A stretch of DNA of 64,000 bases, taken from positions 620,001 to 684,000 of the forward strand of contig NZ_FNVQ01000002.1 of NCBI RefSeq assembly GCF_900108065.1, given 5' to 3'. This document shows, in pieces, positions 19,730 through 29,358 of this stretch. This DNA comes from Marinobacterium lutimaris. GTDB taxonomy: Bacteria > Pseudomonadota > Gammaproteobacteria > Pseudomonadales > Balneatricaceae. A model generated the notes under the pieces. The model did no database searches. It had not been told where the DNA came from and saw nothing but the letters and a program-made list of their open reading frames with translations. Made by a program: the position numbers and the translations under genes. Numbering within the stretch: position 1 is the stretch's first letter; each line of letters opens with the position of its first letter.

Positions 19730-20560
19730 TCAAAATCCTAGGCTCGAAAGCAGCTCGTCTACATCGTCCTGGTCGCAGGCAACATTGTTGTCGCCCTTCG
19801 GTACCTGAGGACCCTCAGCCTTCACTTCTTGTGTTTTCTTATCGTCACGTTTGCTGTTTTCTTGATCTTCAGCAGCGGAGTCCGATTTACCGAAAGACGC
19901 CGTGATATCAACGCCACTAAGGCGTTCCACCTTGGACGCCATGTCCATCAGCTTGACCAGCTGGCTTTCGACCTGCGTCAGCAGGGTAATCACGCGCCGA
20001 ATCAACTGCCCGGTAATATCCTGAAACCCCTGTGATACGAGAATTTCGGTCAACGCCGAGCGCAGCTCTTCTATGGTCTTTTCCGATTCGTCCTTCAGTG
20101 AACAGGTACGGTCATAGACACCATCCAGCGCCTTGAACTCACCCTCAAGCTGACCGACCAGCATCAGCAGATCGCGAAAACGTGTGCTCTGCGTATCCAG
20201 GCGGTCAACGAGGGTCAGGGACTGGTCAACCCGGTCCATGGTCTTGTGCGCAGTTTCTTCGGTCAGCTCAATCACATAGGAGAGACGATCAGATGCATCG
20301 CTCATCGCCTCCTTGCCGGCCTGCTCATCGAGCTGACCGCCTACATCGCTGGAAAAGGATTTGATCGCTTCATGCAAACCGCGCGTCAGGTGACCGACTT
20401 CGTTGTAAAACACTTCATGCCGGGCGGTCTGCAGCTGATTGATCAGTTCGATAGCCAGGGGTAGTTGACCCGCTTCCAGCGCGGCCACCAACTCCTGAGC
20501 CTTGTCCTTCAGCATCTCTTCCAGTCCGTCCAGGTCTACCGTCTTATCCTGTTCAGCCAT
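19730..20560 (-). CDS. cheZ: CheY-phosphate phosphatase CheZ
   Basis: Dephosphorylates CheY-P to end the switching signal. A long four-helix-bundle core includes FQDITGQLIRRV with catalytic Gln185. The C-terminal CheY-docking peptide DQDDVDELLSSLGF is intact. A charged, low-complexity stretch (about 225-262) links the two. Length 276 is somewhat longer than E. coli CheZ. Located between cheY and cheA. Confidence 0.95.
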   Translation of the reverse strand: MAEQDKTVDLDGLEEMLKDKAQELVAALEAGQLPLAIELINQLQTARHEVFYNEVGHLTRGLHEAIKSFSSDVGGQLDEQAGKEAMSDASDRLSYVIELTEETAHKTMDRVDQSLTLVDRLDTQSTRFRDLLMLVGQLEGEFKALDGVYDRTCSLKDESEKTIEELRSALTEILVSQGFQDITGQLIRRVITLLTQVESQLVKLMDMASKVERLSGVDITASFGKSDSAAEDQENSKRDDKKTQEVKAEGPQVPKGDNNVACDQDDVDELLSSLGF

Positions 20561-20593
20561 AAGCCGTTCCTCTGGTACCTAATTCAGGTCCTA

Positions 20594-20980
20594 TCAGCCC
20601 TGCAGACGTTCGAAGATCTTGTCGATCTTCTCTTTCAGCGTCGCGGCGGTAAACGGCTTGACTACGTAGCCATTCACACCGGCCTGGGCCGCTGCAATGA
20701 TCTGCTCACGCTTGGCTTCTGCGGTAACCATCAATATAGGGATATGAGCGAGGTTGGGGTCGGAGCGCACCTCTTTGATCAGATCGATACCGCTCATGCC
20801 AGGCATGTTCCAGTCGGTGATCAGAAACTCGATTCGCCCCTGTTTCAGGATCGGCAGCGCTGTTTTGCCGTCGTCTGCCTCATCCACATTGGTGAACCCC
20901 AGATCCCGCAGCAGGTTTTTAATGATGCGTCTCATGGTGGAGAAATCATCCACAACAAGAATCTTGATGTCTTTGCTCAA
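20594..20980 (-). CDS. cheY: Chemotaxis response regulator CheY
   Basis: Single receiver domain; the phosphorylated form binds the motor switch (FliM/FliN). The acidic pocket is DD at 11-12, phospho-acceptor Asp56 (LITDWNMPG), with conserved Thr in VTAEAKRE and Lys in VVKPFTA. Length 128. The start is a TTG at 20980 with GGGAG upstream; there is no ATG near the N-terminus, so a rare start codon is required. Confidence 0.96.
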   Translation of the reverse strand: MSKDIKILVVDDFSTMRRIIKNLLRDLGFTNVDEADDGKTALPILKQGRIEFLITDWNMPGMSGIDLIKEVRSDPNLAHIPILMVTAEAKREQIIAAAQAGVNGYVVKPFTAATLKEKIDKIFERLQG

Positions 20981-21034
20981 GACAGGTTCTCCCGGTTATT
21001 TACTCTACTTCGGCACCAGAAAAGGGTAGCCCCT

Positions 21035-21745
21035 TTATTGCCAGTCTCTTAAACGTGTCCTCAGCCTCGCCGCTGCCTGGCTGTGGATCTGGCTGACACG
21101 TGACTCGGTTACACCGAGCACCTGCCCTATTTCCTTGAGGTTTAGCTCCTCATCGTAGTACAACGCCAGCACCAGTTTCTCCCTCTCGGGTAGATTCTGT
21201 ATTGCCTGTGCCAGAGCCGACTTGAAGGCGCTACCCTGGGTGGAATTTTCCGGCCCCGGATCATCGCCAGCGAACTGTTCCCCAACCGTGTCTTCGCCGG
21301 ATTCGCTAAGCTCTTCAAAACTGAACAGCCGGCTATCCGATGAGTCCTGCAACAGGTTGTGGTACTCGGACAGCGAAACGCCCAATTCCGCCGCCACTTC
21401 TGCATCCAAGGCATCACGTCCGGTGCGTGCTTCAACCCGGGCGATCGCCTCACTTACCCGCCGGCCATTGCGATGCACCGACCGGGGTGTCCAGTCACCG
21501 CGACGCACCTCATCGATGATGGCGCCTCGGATCCTGATTCCAGCATAGGTTTCAAAACTCGCACCCTTGCCGGGATCATACTTGTTAAGCGCTTCGAGTA
21601 ACCCGATCATTCCCGCCTGAATCAGGTCATCAAGCACCACACTGGATGGCAACCTCGCCATCAGATGGCGGGCTATCCGTTTCACCAAGGGAGCATACTG
21701 CTCAACGAGCTCCTGGCCTGACCTGAATTCCAGCTGGTTATACAT
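21035..21745 (-). CDS. fliA: Flagellar sigma factor FliA (sigma-28)
   Basis: RNA polymerase sigma factor for late flagellar genes. Region 2 is at about 10-90 (YAPLVKRIARHLMARLP, IQAGMIGLLEALNKYDP, FETYAGIRIRGAIIDEVR). Region 3 and region 4 with its HTH (LNLKEIGQVLGVTESRVSQIHSQAAARLR) reach the C-terminus. Length 236. It is encoded after fleN and before cheY, as in Pseudomonas. Confidence 0.97.
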   Translation of the reverse strand: MYNQLEFRSGQELVEQYAPLVKRIARHLMARLPSSVVLDDLIQAGMIGLLEALNKYDPGKGASFETYAGIRIRGAIIDEVRRGDWTPRSVHRNGRRVSEAIARVEARTGRDALDAEVAAELGVSLSEYHNLLQDSSDSRLFSFEELSESGEDTVGEQFAGDDPGPENSTQGSAFKSALAQAIQNLPEREKLVLALYYDEELNLKEIGQVLGVTESRVSQIHSQAAARLRTRLRDWQ

Positions 21746-21777
21746 GCAAGCTCTGCGCTCAGTACCTTAAGTACTGC

Positions 21778-22599
21778 CTAGACCCCTTGAACCAGACGCT
21801 CAACAAAGAATTCGAGATGCCCGCGTGATGTTGCCGATACGGGCCACTCATCTACTTTATTGGCGAGCTGCCGATATGCAAGTGCTGCCTTACTGGTCGA
21901 AAACGCTTTCAAAACAGGCGTTTGCTTCTGTACAGCCTTGCGTACCGCCTCATCATAAGGGATTGATCCCTGGTATTGAAGCGTGACATCGAGGAAGCGA
22001 TCCGTCACCGTCAGCAGCTTGCTGAACATGTTCCGCCCCTCGGCTTCGCTACGTACCATATTAGCCAGCACCCGGAAACGCGTCATGCGGAAATCCCGGT
22101 TTAGTAGCTTGATCAATGCATAAGCGTCTGTGATCGACGTCGGTTCATCGCAGACTACCACAAGAACTTCCTGCGCGGCACGTATAAAACTCACCACCGA
22201 TTCAGAAATGCCCGCTGCCGTATCCACGATCAATACATCGAGCTGATCGGCGATATCATTGAAGGCGTGAATCAACTCGGCATGCTGATGCACGCTCAAC
22301 GCGGTCATCGCCTGGGTTCCCGAGGATGCAGGAACTATATGGAAGTTTTCACCGGCCCTGACCATCACATCCTGCAGACCGCAGCGGCCTTCAAGCACAT
22401 CAACAATATTCTGTTTCGGTCGCAGCCCGAGCATCACATCCACGTTGGCGAGACCCAGGTCAGCATCCATCAACACCGTACGCCGCCCCATCTCACCCAG
22501 CGCCGCAGCCAGATTGACGGACACGTTGGTCTTGCCGACACCGCCCTTGCCGCCCGTGACCGCTACTACCTTGACCGGATGTGACTGTTTCATATTCAT
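21778..22599 (-). CDS. fleN: Flagellar number regulator FleN/FlhG (MinD-like ATPase)
   Basis: Antagonises FleQ and limits polar flagellar number. MinD-family ATPase with Walker A GGKGGVGKT at residues 16-24 and VLMDADLGLANVDVMLGL next to it. Length 273 is typical. It follows flhF by 8 bp, the conserved pair that sets flagellar place and number. ATG at 22599, with a second ATG two codons later (22593). Confidence 0.95.
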   Translation of the reverse strand: MNMKQSHPVKVVAVTGGKGGVGKTNVSVNLAAALGEMGRRTVLMDADLGLANVDVMLGLRPKQNIVDVLEGRCGLQDVMVRAGENFHIVPASSGTQAMTALSVHQHAELIHAFNDIADQLDVLIVDTAAGISESVVSFIRAAQEVLVVVCDEPTSITDAYALIKLLNRDFRMTRFRVLANMVRSEAEGRNMFSKLLTVTDRFLDVTLQYQGSIPYDEAVRKAVQKQTPVLKAFSTSKAALAYRQLANKVDEWPVSATSRGHLEFFVERLVQGV

Positions 22600-22607
22600 G
22601 CTCTGTA

Positions 22608-24098
22608 TCAGCCGGCCCTGTAGAGATCACCGGAGCCGGACCGCGCCCGCTCGGTGTCGCGCTGAGCCGTCACCACCGCACGGCTGACCAGATCATGCCG
22701 CCGCGCCAGCCCGATATCGTCGGGGATTTTCTGCCCGTCTGCGACATAGGCGACCGGCAGCTGCTTTTCCACCGCCAGCGTCAACGCCTCGCCAAGGCTT
22801 CCGGACTCATCCATCTTGCTCAGCACACAACCGTGCAGCCCCAATGCCGAGTAAGTCTGCCAGGCACTCTCAAGCAGCTGCCGCTGGCTGGAGCAGGAAA
22901 GCACCAGTAGTTTCTTAACCCGGACCGACACGCTCTCAAGCATCTCAAGCTGCAGCTGACCCGAGGGATCCCGGGCATTCATACCGGCGGTATCGATCAG
23001 TACCAGGCGCTTGCCCTTGAGAGACTGGAGCACCTCATCCAGGCTGTGATTCTCATCCACGACCCGAACCGGCACGTCGAGAATCCGTCCGAAGGTTTTC
23101 AGCTGTTCATGTGCCGCGATACGAAAACAGTCGGTGGTCACCAGCGCCAGGCTGGAGCTGCCGTGCTGAAGCACATAGCGTGCAGCGAGCTTACCGATGG
23201 TGGTGGTTTTACCCACCCCGGTAGGACCGAGAAAGGCCAGCATGCCACCGCGCTCAATCAGCTCCTCGCCCACCACCGGAATAGAGTCAGCCAGGCGCGC
23301 CAGGGAGTTGCGCCAGGCCTTATCGATGGGTAAGCCAGGTTCAATCGACGCCAACAGCGAGCTGGTAAGACGCCCCCCCAGCCCCAGACGCTCAAAGCGA
23401 TGCTCCAGCTGGCCCTTCACGCCACTTGAGCGCTCTCCGGCCCTTGCCATTTCGGCATCGCCGAATGCCTGTGAACGAGGTGAAGGCTGCGGCGCGCTTT
23501 GCTTGGCTGACAGCTGCTGCTCGAGCATTGAACGCAGCTGCTGAATTTCGTTTTGCATATTGCGGATCTGGGCGTTGTCCCGCTCATCGGCAGAGACACC
23601 CACCGATCCAAGCTCCGGCTCGTGCCGGGAAGCCTGAAGCGGCGCCGCACCGGGGCTGGCCTTGTGCGCCTGCGCCTGATGCGCATCACGGCTGCGCTGG
23701 CGTTCACGCAATGATTCCAGTATCGAGTGCAGCTCTTCGTCGTCGCCGTCGAGCTGGCGATTTGCGGTACGCGAGACCTCCGACGGCCCCTGACCCTCCT
23801 GAGCCTTGGCGATATCCAGGCGGGTGCGCTCGAGTGCCTGTTCCAGCTCACGGCGTTTGTCACCGCCCTGGCCCGCTGCGCTACCGGTCAGAATCCGCAC
23901 CTGCTCTTCGCGGCGTCGGGCGCGCTCCTGCTTCAGTTCGCTCTGCGCGGCCTCGTACTCCTCTTCACGCGCAACAACGATCTCCACACCACCGGCAACA
24001 CGGTGGTTGGATACGATAACGGCGTCGGGCCCTATCTCCTCGCGAACGCGACGCATGGCCTGGCGCATGTCCGGTGCAAATATGCGTTTTACTTTCAT
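22608..24098 (-). CDS. flhF: Flagellar biosynthesis GTPase FlhF
   Basis: SRP-type GTPase that marks the cell pole for flagellar assembly. A basic N-terminal B domain (MKVKRIFAPDMRQAMRRVREEIGPDAVIVSN..., about 1-200, Gln/Arg-rich) leads to the NG domain. The G1 loop GPTGVGKTT is at 291-299, with DTAGMNARD and SKMDESGSLGE further on. Length 496 is normal. Located between flhA and fleN. Confidence 0.96.
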   Translation of the reverse strand: MKVKRIFAPDMRQAMRRVREEIGPDAVIVSNHRVAGGVEIVVAREEEYEAAQSELKQERARRREEQVRILTGSAAGQGGDKRRELEQALERTRLDIAKAQEGQGPSEVSRTANRQLDGDDEELHSILESLRERQRSRDAHQAQAHKASPGAAPLQASRHEPELGSVGVSADERDNAQIRNMQNEIQQLRSMLEQQLSAKQSAPQPSPRSQAFGDAEMARAGERSSGVKGQLEHRFERLGLGGRLTSSLLASIEPGLPIDKAWRNSLARLADSIPVVGEELIERGGMLAFLGPTGVGKTTTIGKLAARYVLQHGSSSLALVTTDCFRIAAHEQLKTFGRILDVPVRVVDENHSLDEVLQSLKGKRLVLIDTAGMNARDPSGQLQLEMLESVSVRVKKLLVLSCSSQRQLLESAWQTYSALGLHGCVLSKMDESGSLGEALTLAVEKQLPVAYVADGQKIPDDIGLARRHDLVSRAVVTAQRDTERARSGSGDLYRAG

Positions 24099-24132
24099 AT
24101 TCGTCCCTTATCGGCCGCAAAGCGGAAAACTG

Positions 24133-26250
24133 TTAACCATTTTGCCCCCCGACTGTCGCCACAATGGTGACATTTTTGTTCTCAGGGACTTCCTGATAGG
24201 AAAGCACATGGATCAGCTGCTCTCCATAACGCACGAACTTGGCAAGCAAAGGACGGATCGGCGCGGATACCAGCAGCACCGAGGGCAGCCCCTTCATCTC
24301 CTGATTCTGCGCCGCCTGCGCCAGTGATCTCTGCAACCGCTCAGCCATTCCCGGCTCAAGAACCAGGCCGTCTTCACCCTGCTGACGCTGCTGCATGGAG
24401 CTAAGCAGCATCTGCTCAAGCTGCGGATCCAGCGTAATGACCGGCAGTTCGGCAGCCGAGCCATTGATCGTCTGCACAATCAGGCGCGACAGGGAAATTC
24501 TCACCGCCGCGGTCAGCGCCAGCGGATCCTGAGTGCGGTTAACCGCCTCCGCCAGAGACTCGGTGATGGTGCGAAAATCCTTCAGCGGCACCTGTTCCAT
24601 CAACAGATTCTGCAATACCTTCAACAATACACTGATTGAGAGCTTTTTCGGCACCAGCTCTTCCACCAGTTTCGGCGACTTCTCGGTGAGCAGATCCAGC
24701 AGGTGCTGAACCTCTTCGTGTCCGAGCAGCTCATGCGCCTGTGCCTGAAGCACCTTGTTGATGTGCGTGGCCACCACGGTGCTGGCGTCCACTACAGTGT
24801 AGCCGAGGGTCTGGGCTCGCTCTTTCTGGGTTTTCTCGACCCAGATTGCATCCAGACCGAAGGCGGGGTCCTTGACCTTGATACCTTCAACCTCGCCGAA
24901 CACCTGGCCGGGATTGATCGCAAGCTCACGGTCCGGATAGATCTCGGCCTCACCGACCACAACCCCCATCAGCGTTATCCGATAGGCGCCGGGCAGCAGG
25001 TCCAGGTTATCGCGGATATGTACCGAGGGAACAAGGAAACCAAGCTCCTGGGAAAGCTTCTTGCGTACACCCTTGATACGGTTGAGCAGCTGACCGCCCT
25101 GCATCTTGTCGACCATAGGGATCAGGCGGTACCCCACCTCAAGCCCGACCATATCCACCGGCATAACATCATCCCAGCCGAGCTCGCGGTTCTCTTCGGC
25201 CACTTCGGCCTCGCTCCGCTCCGCCGGGACGGCGGCTGCCGTTTCGGCCTCCGCCTGCTTTTTCTTCTCCTGTTCTTTGACGATATACCAGGCGATACCA
25301 CCGGCGACCGCGGCCAACGACAGGAAGGCAAAATGCGGCATACCCGGGACACTGCCCATGATCGCCAGAATTATTGCGGAGACAAACAACGCCCGGGGCG
25401 AGGCAAACATCTGCCGGAACACCTGCTGCCCCATCCCCTCGTCGGAGTTGGCACGGGTCACCATGACGGCAGCGGCAGTGGAGAGCAGCAGCGATGGAAT
25501 CTGCGCCACCAGGCCATCACCGATGGTGAGCAGGGCGTAATATTGCAGCGCCTGATCGAAGCTCAGCTGATGCTGAACCATACCGATACCAAAACCGCCA
25601 AACAGGTTAATTACCAGAATCAGGATGCCCGCTACCGCGTCACCACGAACAAACTTTGACGCACCATCCATGGCACCATAGAAGTCAGCCTCCTGGGTGA
25701 CTTCGGCGCGGCGGCTGCGCGCTTCGTCCTGGCTGATCAGGCCGGCATTAAGATCCGCGTCGATCGCCATCTGCTTACCGGGCATGGCATCCAGGGTAAA
25801 GCGGGCGCTCACTTCGGAGATACGACCGGCACCCTTGGTTACCACGACGAAGTTGATGATCACGAGGATCGCGAACACGATGACACCGACGATATAGTTA
25901 CCGCCGACCACCACATCGCCAAACGCCTGGATCACCTTACCAGCCGCCCCCGTGCCCTCATGCCCGTATAGCAGTACGACTCGGGTTGAAGCCACGTTGA
26001 GCGCCAGCCGCATCAGCGTGGCGGCCAGCAAAACGGTGGGGAAAACACCAAAGTCGAGCGGCCGCATGGCGTAGATCGCCACCAGCAGAACCACTATCGA
26101 CAGCGCTATGTTGAACGTAAAGAAGACGTCCAGCAGGAAGGGCGGCATCGGCAGGGTGACCATTGCCAGCACAACAAGCAGCAACAGCGGGATACCAAGA
26201 TTCCCCTGCGAAAAGCTTCGTGCATTGTTGAGTATGGCTGTACGGTCCAA
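24133..26250 (-). CDS. flhA: Flagellar type III export gate protein FlhA
   Basis: Polytopic export-gate protein with a large cytosolic docking ring. About eight membrane helices fill residues 20-320, including the conserved FHIPEP-like segment around RISEVSARFTLDAMPGKQMAIDADLNAG. The cytoplasmic domain covers about 345-705. The start is a TTG at 26250 (MDRTAILNNARS, matching family N-termini) with GGGGG just upstream; no closer ATG fits. The leader is long (about 117 nt from the predicted sigma-54 start) and holds a 13-bp inverted repeat. Confidence 0.96.
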   Translation of the reverse strand: MDRTAILNNARSFSQGNLGIPLLLLVVLAMVTLPMPPFLLDVFFTFNIALSIVVLLVAIYAMRPLDFGVFPTVLLAATLMRLALNVASTRVVLLYGHEGTGAAGKVIQAFGDVVVGGNYIVGVIVFAILVIINFVVVTKGAGRISEVSARFTLDAMPGKQMAIDADLNAGLISQDEARSRRAEVTQEADFYGAMDGASKFVRGDAVAGILILVINLFGGFGIGMVQHQLSFDQALQYYALLTIGDGLVAQIPSLLLSTAAAVMVTRANSDEGMGQQVFRQMFASPRALFVSAIILAIMGSVPGMPHFAFLSLAAVAGGIAWYIVKEQEKKKQAEAETAAAVPAERSEAEVAEENRELGWDDVMPVDMVGLEVGYRLIPMVDKMQGGQLLNRIKGVRKKLSQELGFLVPSVHIRDNLDLLPGAYRITLMGVVVGEAEIYPDRELAINPGQVFGEVEGIKVKDPAFGLDAIWVEKTQKERAQTLGYTVVDASTVVATHINKVLQAQAHELLGHEEVQHLLDLLTEKSPKLVEELVPKKLSISVLLKVLQNLLMEQVPLKDFRTITESLAEAVNRTQDPLALTAAVRISLSRLIVQTINGSAAELPVITLDPQLEQMLLSSMQQRQQGEDGLVLEPGMAERLQRSLAQAAQNQEMKGLPSVLLVSAPIRPLLAKFVRYGEQLIHVLSYQEVPENKNVTIVATVGGQNG

Positions 26251-26263
26251 AACGCCCCCAAAA

Positions 26264-26351
26264 CGTCAAAAAAATGTCAAAACATAGCCACCCCTCCCCT
26301 ATCCTGGGAAAATTCGGTCTATGCGGCGGCTAAAACACCATTTTTTTGACG
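26264..26351. repeat. Perfect 13-bp inverted repeat in the flhA leader
   Basis: CGTCAAAAAAATG at 26264-26276 and its exact reverse complement CATTTTTTTGACG at 26339-26351 are separated by 62 bp. Both lie between the flhA sigma-54 promoter and the TTG start. In the transcript they could pair into a long-range stem ending about 13 nt before the start codon. Confidence 0.85.
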
Positions 26352-26378
26352 GAAAATGATCGATCAAGCCTAAATGTA

Positions 26379-26393
26379 GCAAAAACCCCGCCA
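26379..26393 (-). promoter_or_regulatory. Sigma-54 promoter of flhA
   Basis: The minus strand reads TGGCGGGGTTTTTGC, with exact -24/-12 spacing (TGGC...N5...TTGC) and a following T. It lies 129-143 bp upstream of the flhA start in the 164-bp flhB-flhA gap. Flagellar flhA is sigma-54/FleR controlled in Pseudomonas, and fleQ/fleSR are in this window. Confidence 0.75.
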
Positions 26394-26414
26394 ATACTTA
26401 GGGAATAATTCCGT

Positions 26415-27560
26415 TTATTCGTCCGGGTCCACCCTCAGTGCTTCAGGGATTTCAATATCCTCCTCGGAAAGGGGCTCCGGCTTTTCATCAAGCCGCTGGC
26501 GATAACGACGCAACTGATAAACGTAAGCCAGCACCTGAGCCACGGACTTATAGAGCCCCAAAGGCACCTCCTGCCCCTCTTCAGTCGCGTGATAGAGCGC
26601 GCGAGCAAGCGCTGGTGACGCCAATATCGGCACCTCATGCTCTTCGGCGATCTCACGAATCTTCAGCGCCAGGAAGTCCGCCCCTTTGGAAACAACAATC
26701 GGCGCATTACCACGCGACTGGTCGTAACGGATCGCCACCGAGTAATGGGTCGGGTTGGTGATCACCACATCCGCCTCGGGCACCTCTTTCATCATGCGCC
26801 GTCGGGAGATCTCACGCTGCATCTGACGGATTCGACCTTTCACCTCAGGTTTACCCTCGGTGTTTTTCATCTCATCCTTAACTTCCTGCAGCGTCATTTT
26901 CAGCTTTTTGGTGTAGCTATAGATCTGGAAGGGCACATCCACCAGCGCGATCAGAATCATCGCTGCGCTCATCAGCAGGAACGACCAGATAATGATATCG
27001 ACCGCATGCGCCATGGCCTGGTTAACGGACTGCTTCGCCAGCGAGGCGATCTCGGGCCGATCCCAGAGCAGCACGCCAACCGCAACGGCCCCCACCAGCA
27101 GGAACTTGGCCATGCCCTTAAGCAGCTCGGTAAGCGCGTTAAGAGAAAACATGCGCTTGATACCCGACAACGGGTTGATACGACTTCCCTTGGGTTGCAA
27201 CGCCTGACCACTGAAATTCCAACCACCCAAAGCGATAGGACCGATCACAGCGGCAGCAACCAACAATGCAAACAACCCCCACAGACTGAGAAAGCCATCA
27301 ATCATCGAGCTGACAAAGTGGATAATCATCTGCGAAGGATCGGCGATGGTCGCCTTGTCGAGAGAGAGATTGAAGCGCATGAGACCAACCATGGCGTTCA
27401 CTACCTGGCTGCCAAAAATAAAGGCCGCCGCCACCGCCGCAAACAGCAAAAAGGTGGTGGTTAACTCCTTGGAACGGGGCACATCCCCTTTTTCACGCGC
27501 GTCACGCAGCCGTTTCGCCGTGGGTTCTTCAGTTTTTTCCTGGCCCGTTTCTTCCGCCAT
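26415..27560 (-). CDS. flhB: Flagellar export switch protein FlhB
   Basis: Export-gate protein that switches from rod/hook to filament substrates. It has four membrane helices (about residues 33-215), a linker and a cytosolic domain. The autocleavage tetrapeptide NPTH is intact at 269-272 (VVITNPTHYSVAIRYD). Length 381. ATG at 27560, 2 bp after the fliR stop. The window also holds a stand-alone copy of the post-cleavage domain (12106-12435). Confidence 0.97.
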   Translation of the reverse strand: MAEETGQEKTEEPTAKRLRDAREKGDVPRSKELTTTFLLFAAVAAAFIFGSQVVNAMVGLMRFNLSLDKATIADPSQMIIHFVSSMIDGFLSLWGLFALLVAAAVIGPIALGGWNFSGQALQPKGSRINPLSGIKRMFSLNALTELLKGMAKFLLVGAVAVGVLLWDRPEIASLAKQSVNQAMAHAVDIIIWSFLLMSAAMILIALVDVPFQIYSYTKKLKMTLQEVKDEMKNTEGKPEVKGRIRQMQREISRRRMMKEVPEADVVITNPTHYSVAIRYDQSRGNAPIVVSKGADFLALKIREIAEEHEVPILASPALARALYHATEEGQEVPLGLYKSVAQVLAYVYQLRRYRQRLDEKPEPLSEEDIEIPEALRVDPDE

Positions 27561-27562
27561 GC

Positions 27563-28342
27563 TTAGCCGGCCTCCCTGATCACGTTGGTAATCAGCTCCA
27601 GCACTGCTTGAGCAAAGCGTTCATACTGACCGAGAAAGCCACCCAGCGACGCCCAGACGATAAAGATGCCAAGCACCATGGTGAAAGGAAAACCGATGGC
27701 GAAGATATTCAGCTGAGGCGCCGCCTTGGTCATGATGCCAAAAGCGAAGTTCACCACCAGCAACGCGGTAACCGCCGGCAAAGCCATCAACACCCCGGCA
27801 GAAAACAGCCAGCCGCCGGCCAGCACGATACGCCAGAGGTTTGACAGCGGCAGACCGCCCTCACCGATCGGCAATACCTCAAAGCTCATCGCCAGGGTTT
27901 CGATCACCACCAGATGCCCATTCATCGCCAGGAACATCAGCATCACCATCATCAGGTAGAACTGCCCCAGCACCACCACACTGGTGCCGTTGGCCGGATC
28001 GGTCATGGATGCAAAGCCAAGACCCATCTGGTTCGCGATCAACTGACCACCCACAGCGAAGGTTTCCATCAGGATATTGAGCGTAAAACCAATCACCGTG
28101 CCGATAACCACCTGTTCGAGGATCAACAGCCACATTTCACCGGAGAGGCCTTCATAGGCGGGAACAGGAGGCAGAACAGGCACGAGCACCGCCGTGATAC
28201 CCAGCGCCAGTCCCAGGCGCACACGGACCGGCACCAACTGGGTACCGATAATCGGCATGGTCATCAGCATGGACGCGACACGAAACAGTGGCAGCAGTAT
28301 CTGCCCCACCATCTGCTCGATCTGCGTAAGGTCGACTTCCAT
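27563..28342 (-). CDS. fliR: Flagellar export gate protein FliR
   Basis: Part of the FliPQR export-gate core. Polytopic, 259 residues, with helices throughout. Family-typical segments include FRVASMLMTMPIIGTQLVPVRVRLGLA and FAVGGQLIANQMGLGFASMTDPANG. It is 3 bp downstream of fliQ and 2 bp upstream of flhB, within the fliLMNOPQR-flhB run. Confidence 0.96.
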   Translation of the reverse strand: MEVDLTQIEQMVGQILLPLFRVASMLMTMPIIGTQLVPVRVRLGLALGITAVLVPVLPPVPAYEGLSGEMWLLILEQVVIGTVIGFTLNILMETFAVGGQLIANQMGLGFASMTDPANGTSVVVLGQFYLMMVMLMFLAMNGHLVVIETLAMSFEVLPIGEGGLPLSNLWRIVLAGGWLFSAGVLMALPAVTALLVVNFAFGIMTKAAPQLNIFAIGFPFTMVLGIFIVWASLGGFLGQYERFAQAVLELITNVIREAG

Positions 28343-28345
28343 GAC

Positions 28346-28615
28346 CTAACCGATGAGCCGCGGAATATTCATGAAGAGGAAGTTAAACTGGTCCATCAGC
28401 TCGGTGACGATCCAAGGACCAAACGCCATCAGCGCCAGCAGCGTGACGATCAGGCGGGGCAGGAAGCTAAGCGTCTGCTCGTTGATCTGGGTCGCCGCCT
28501 GAAAGATCGACACGATCAAGCCAACGATAAGGCCGGGAATCACGATAGCGGAGACGATCAACACCACTACCCAGATCGCGCTTCCGAAAAGATCCAGCAC
28601 CACTCCGGTTGTCAT
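28346..28615 (-). CDS. fliQ: Flagellar export gate protein FliQ
   Basis: Small two-helix subunit of the FliPQR export gate. Its 89 residues have helices at about 14-38 (IWVVVLIVSAIVIPGLIVGLIVSIF) and 52-75. The segment FQAATQINEQTLSFLPRL is characteristic. Located between fliP and fliR. Confidence 0.96.
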   Translation of the reverse strand: MTTGVVLDLFGSAIWVVVLIVSAIVIPGLIVGLIVSIFQAATQINEQTLSFLPRLIVTLLALMAFGPWIVTELMDQFNFLFMNIPRLIG

Positions 28616-28623
28616 GGTAGCTC

Positions 28624-29358
28624 CTAAATGCCAAAGCTGGCGGCTAAAGTCCCCATCACCATCGCCCAGCCATCCACCAGCACGAACAGCATGATCTTGA
28701 ACGGCAGCGAGATAATCACCGGTGACAGCATCATCATACCCATGGCCATCAACACACTGGCCACCACCAGATCGATCACCAGGAAGGGGATAAACAGCAT
28801 AAAGCCGATCTGGAAGGCGGTCTTCAGCTCACTGGTCACAAACGCCGGTACCAACACCTGCAGCGGAATCTCTTCGACCGACGCCACATCCGGCGTCTCC
28901 GATATCCGCATAAACAGGTCCAGGTCATTCTCGCGAGTGTTACTCACCATAAACTGGTGAAACGGCCTGCTTGCTGCTTCCAGCGCCTCCAAAGGCGCCA
29001 ATTCGTCGTTCAGATAGGGCTGCACCGCCTGTTCATTCACCCGGTCCAATACCGGGGTCATGATAAACAGGGTAAGAAACAGCGCCAACCCCAGCAATAT
29101 CTGGTTCGACGGCGTCTGCTGCAAGCCCAGCGCCTGCCGCAGGATCGACAGTACGATGATGATCCGGGTAAAGGAGGTCATCATCATCAGGATCGCCGGC
29201 AGGAAGGTGAGCATCGTCATCAGCGCCAGGATCTGAATAGTGACGCTGTAGTTGGTGGTGCCATCTTCGCCGGTGGTAACGGTCACCGCCGGAAACGCGG
29301 TATCAGCACCCCAGGCAGGCACACAGAGCAGCAGCAACGGCAGTAACAGCCAACGCAT
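28624..29358 (-). CDS. fliP: Flagellar export gate protein FliP
   Basis: Core subunit of the FliPQR gate. It has a cleavable signal peptide (about 1-17, [14 protein letters not shown]) and helices at about 45-70, 88-105, 185-205 and 210-235. Typical segments are [27 protein letters not shown] and [23 protein letters not shown]. Length 244. Its ATG overlaps the fliO stop (TGATG). Confidence 0.97.
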   Translation of the reverse strand: MRWLLLPLLLLCVPAWGADTAFPAVTVTTGEDGTTNYSVTIQILALMTMLTFLPAILMMMTSFTRIIIVLSILRQALGLQQTPSNQILLGLALFLTLFIMTPVLDRVNEQAVQPYLNDELAPLEALEAASRPFHQFMVSNTRENDLDLFMRISETPDVASVEEIPLQVLVPAFVTSELKTAFQIGFMLFIPFLVIDLVVASVLMAMGMMMLSPVIISLPFKIMLFVLVDGWAMVMGTLAASFGI

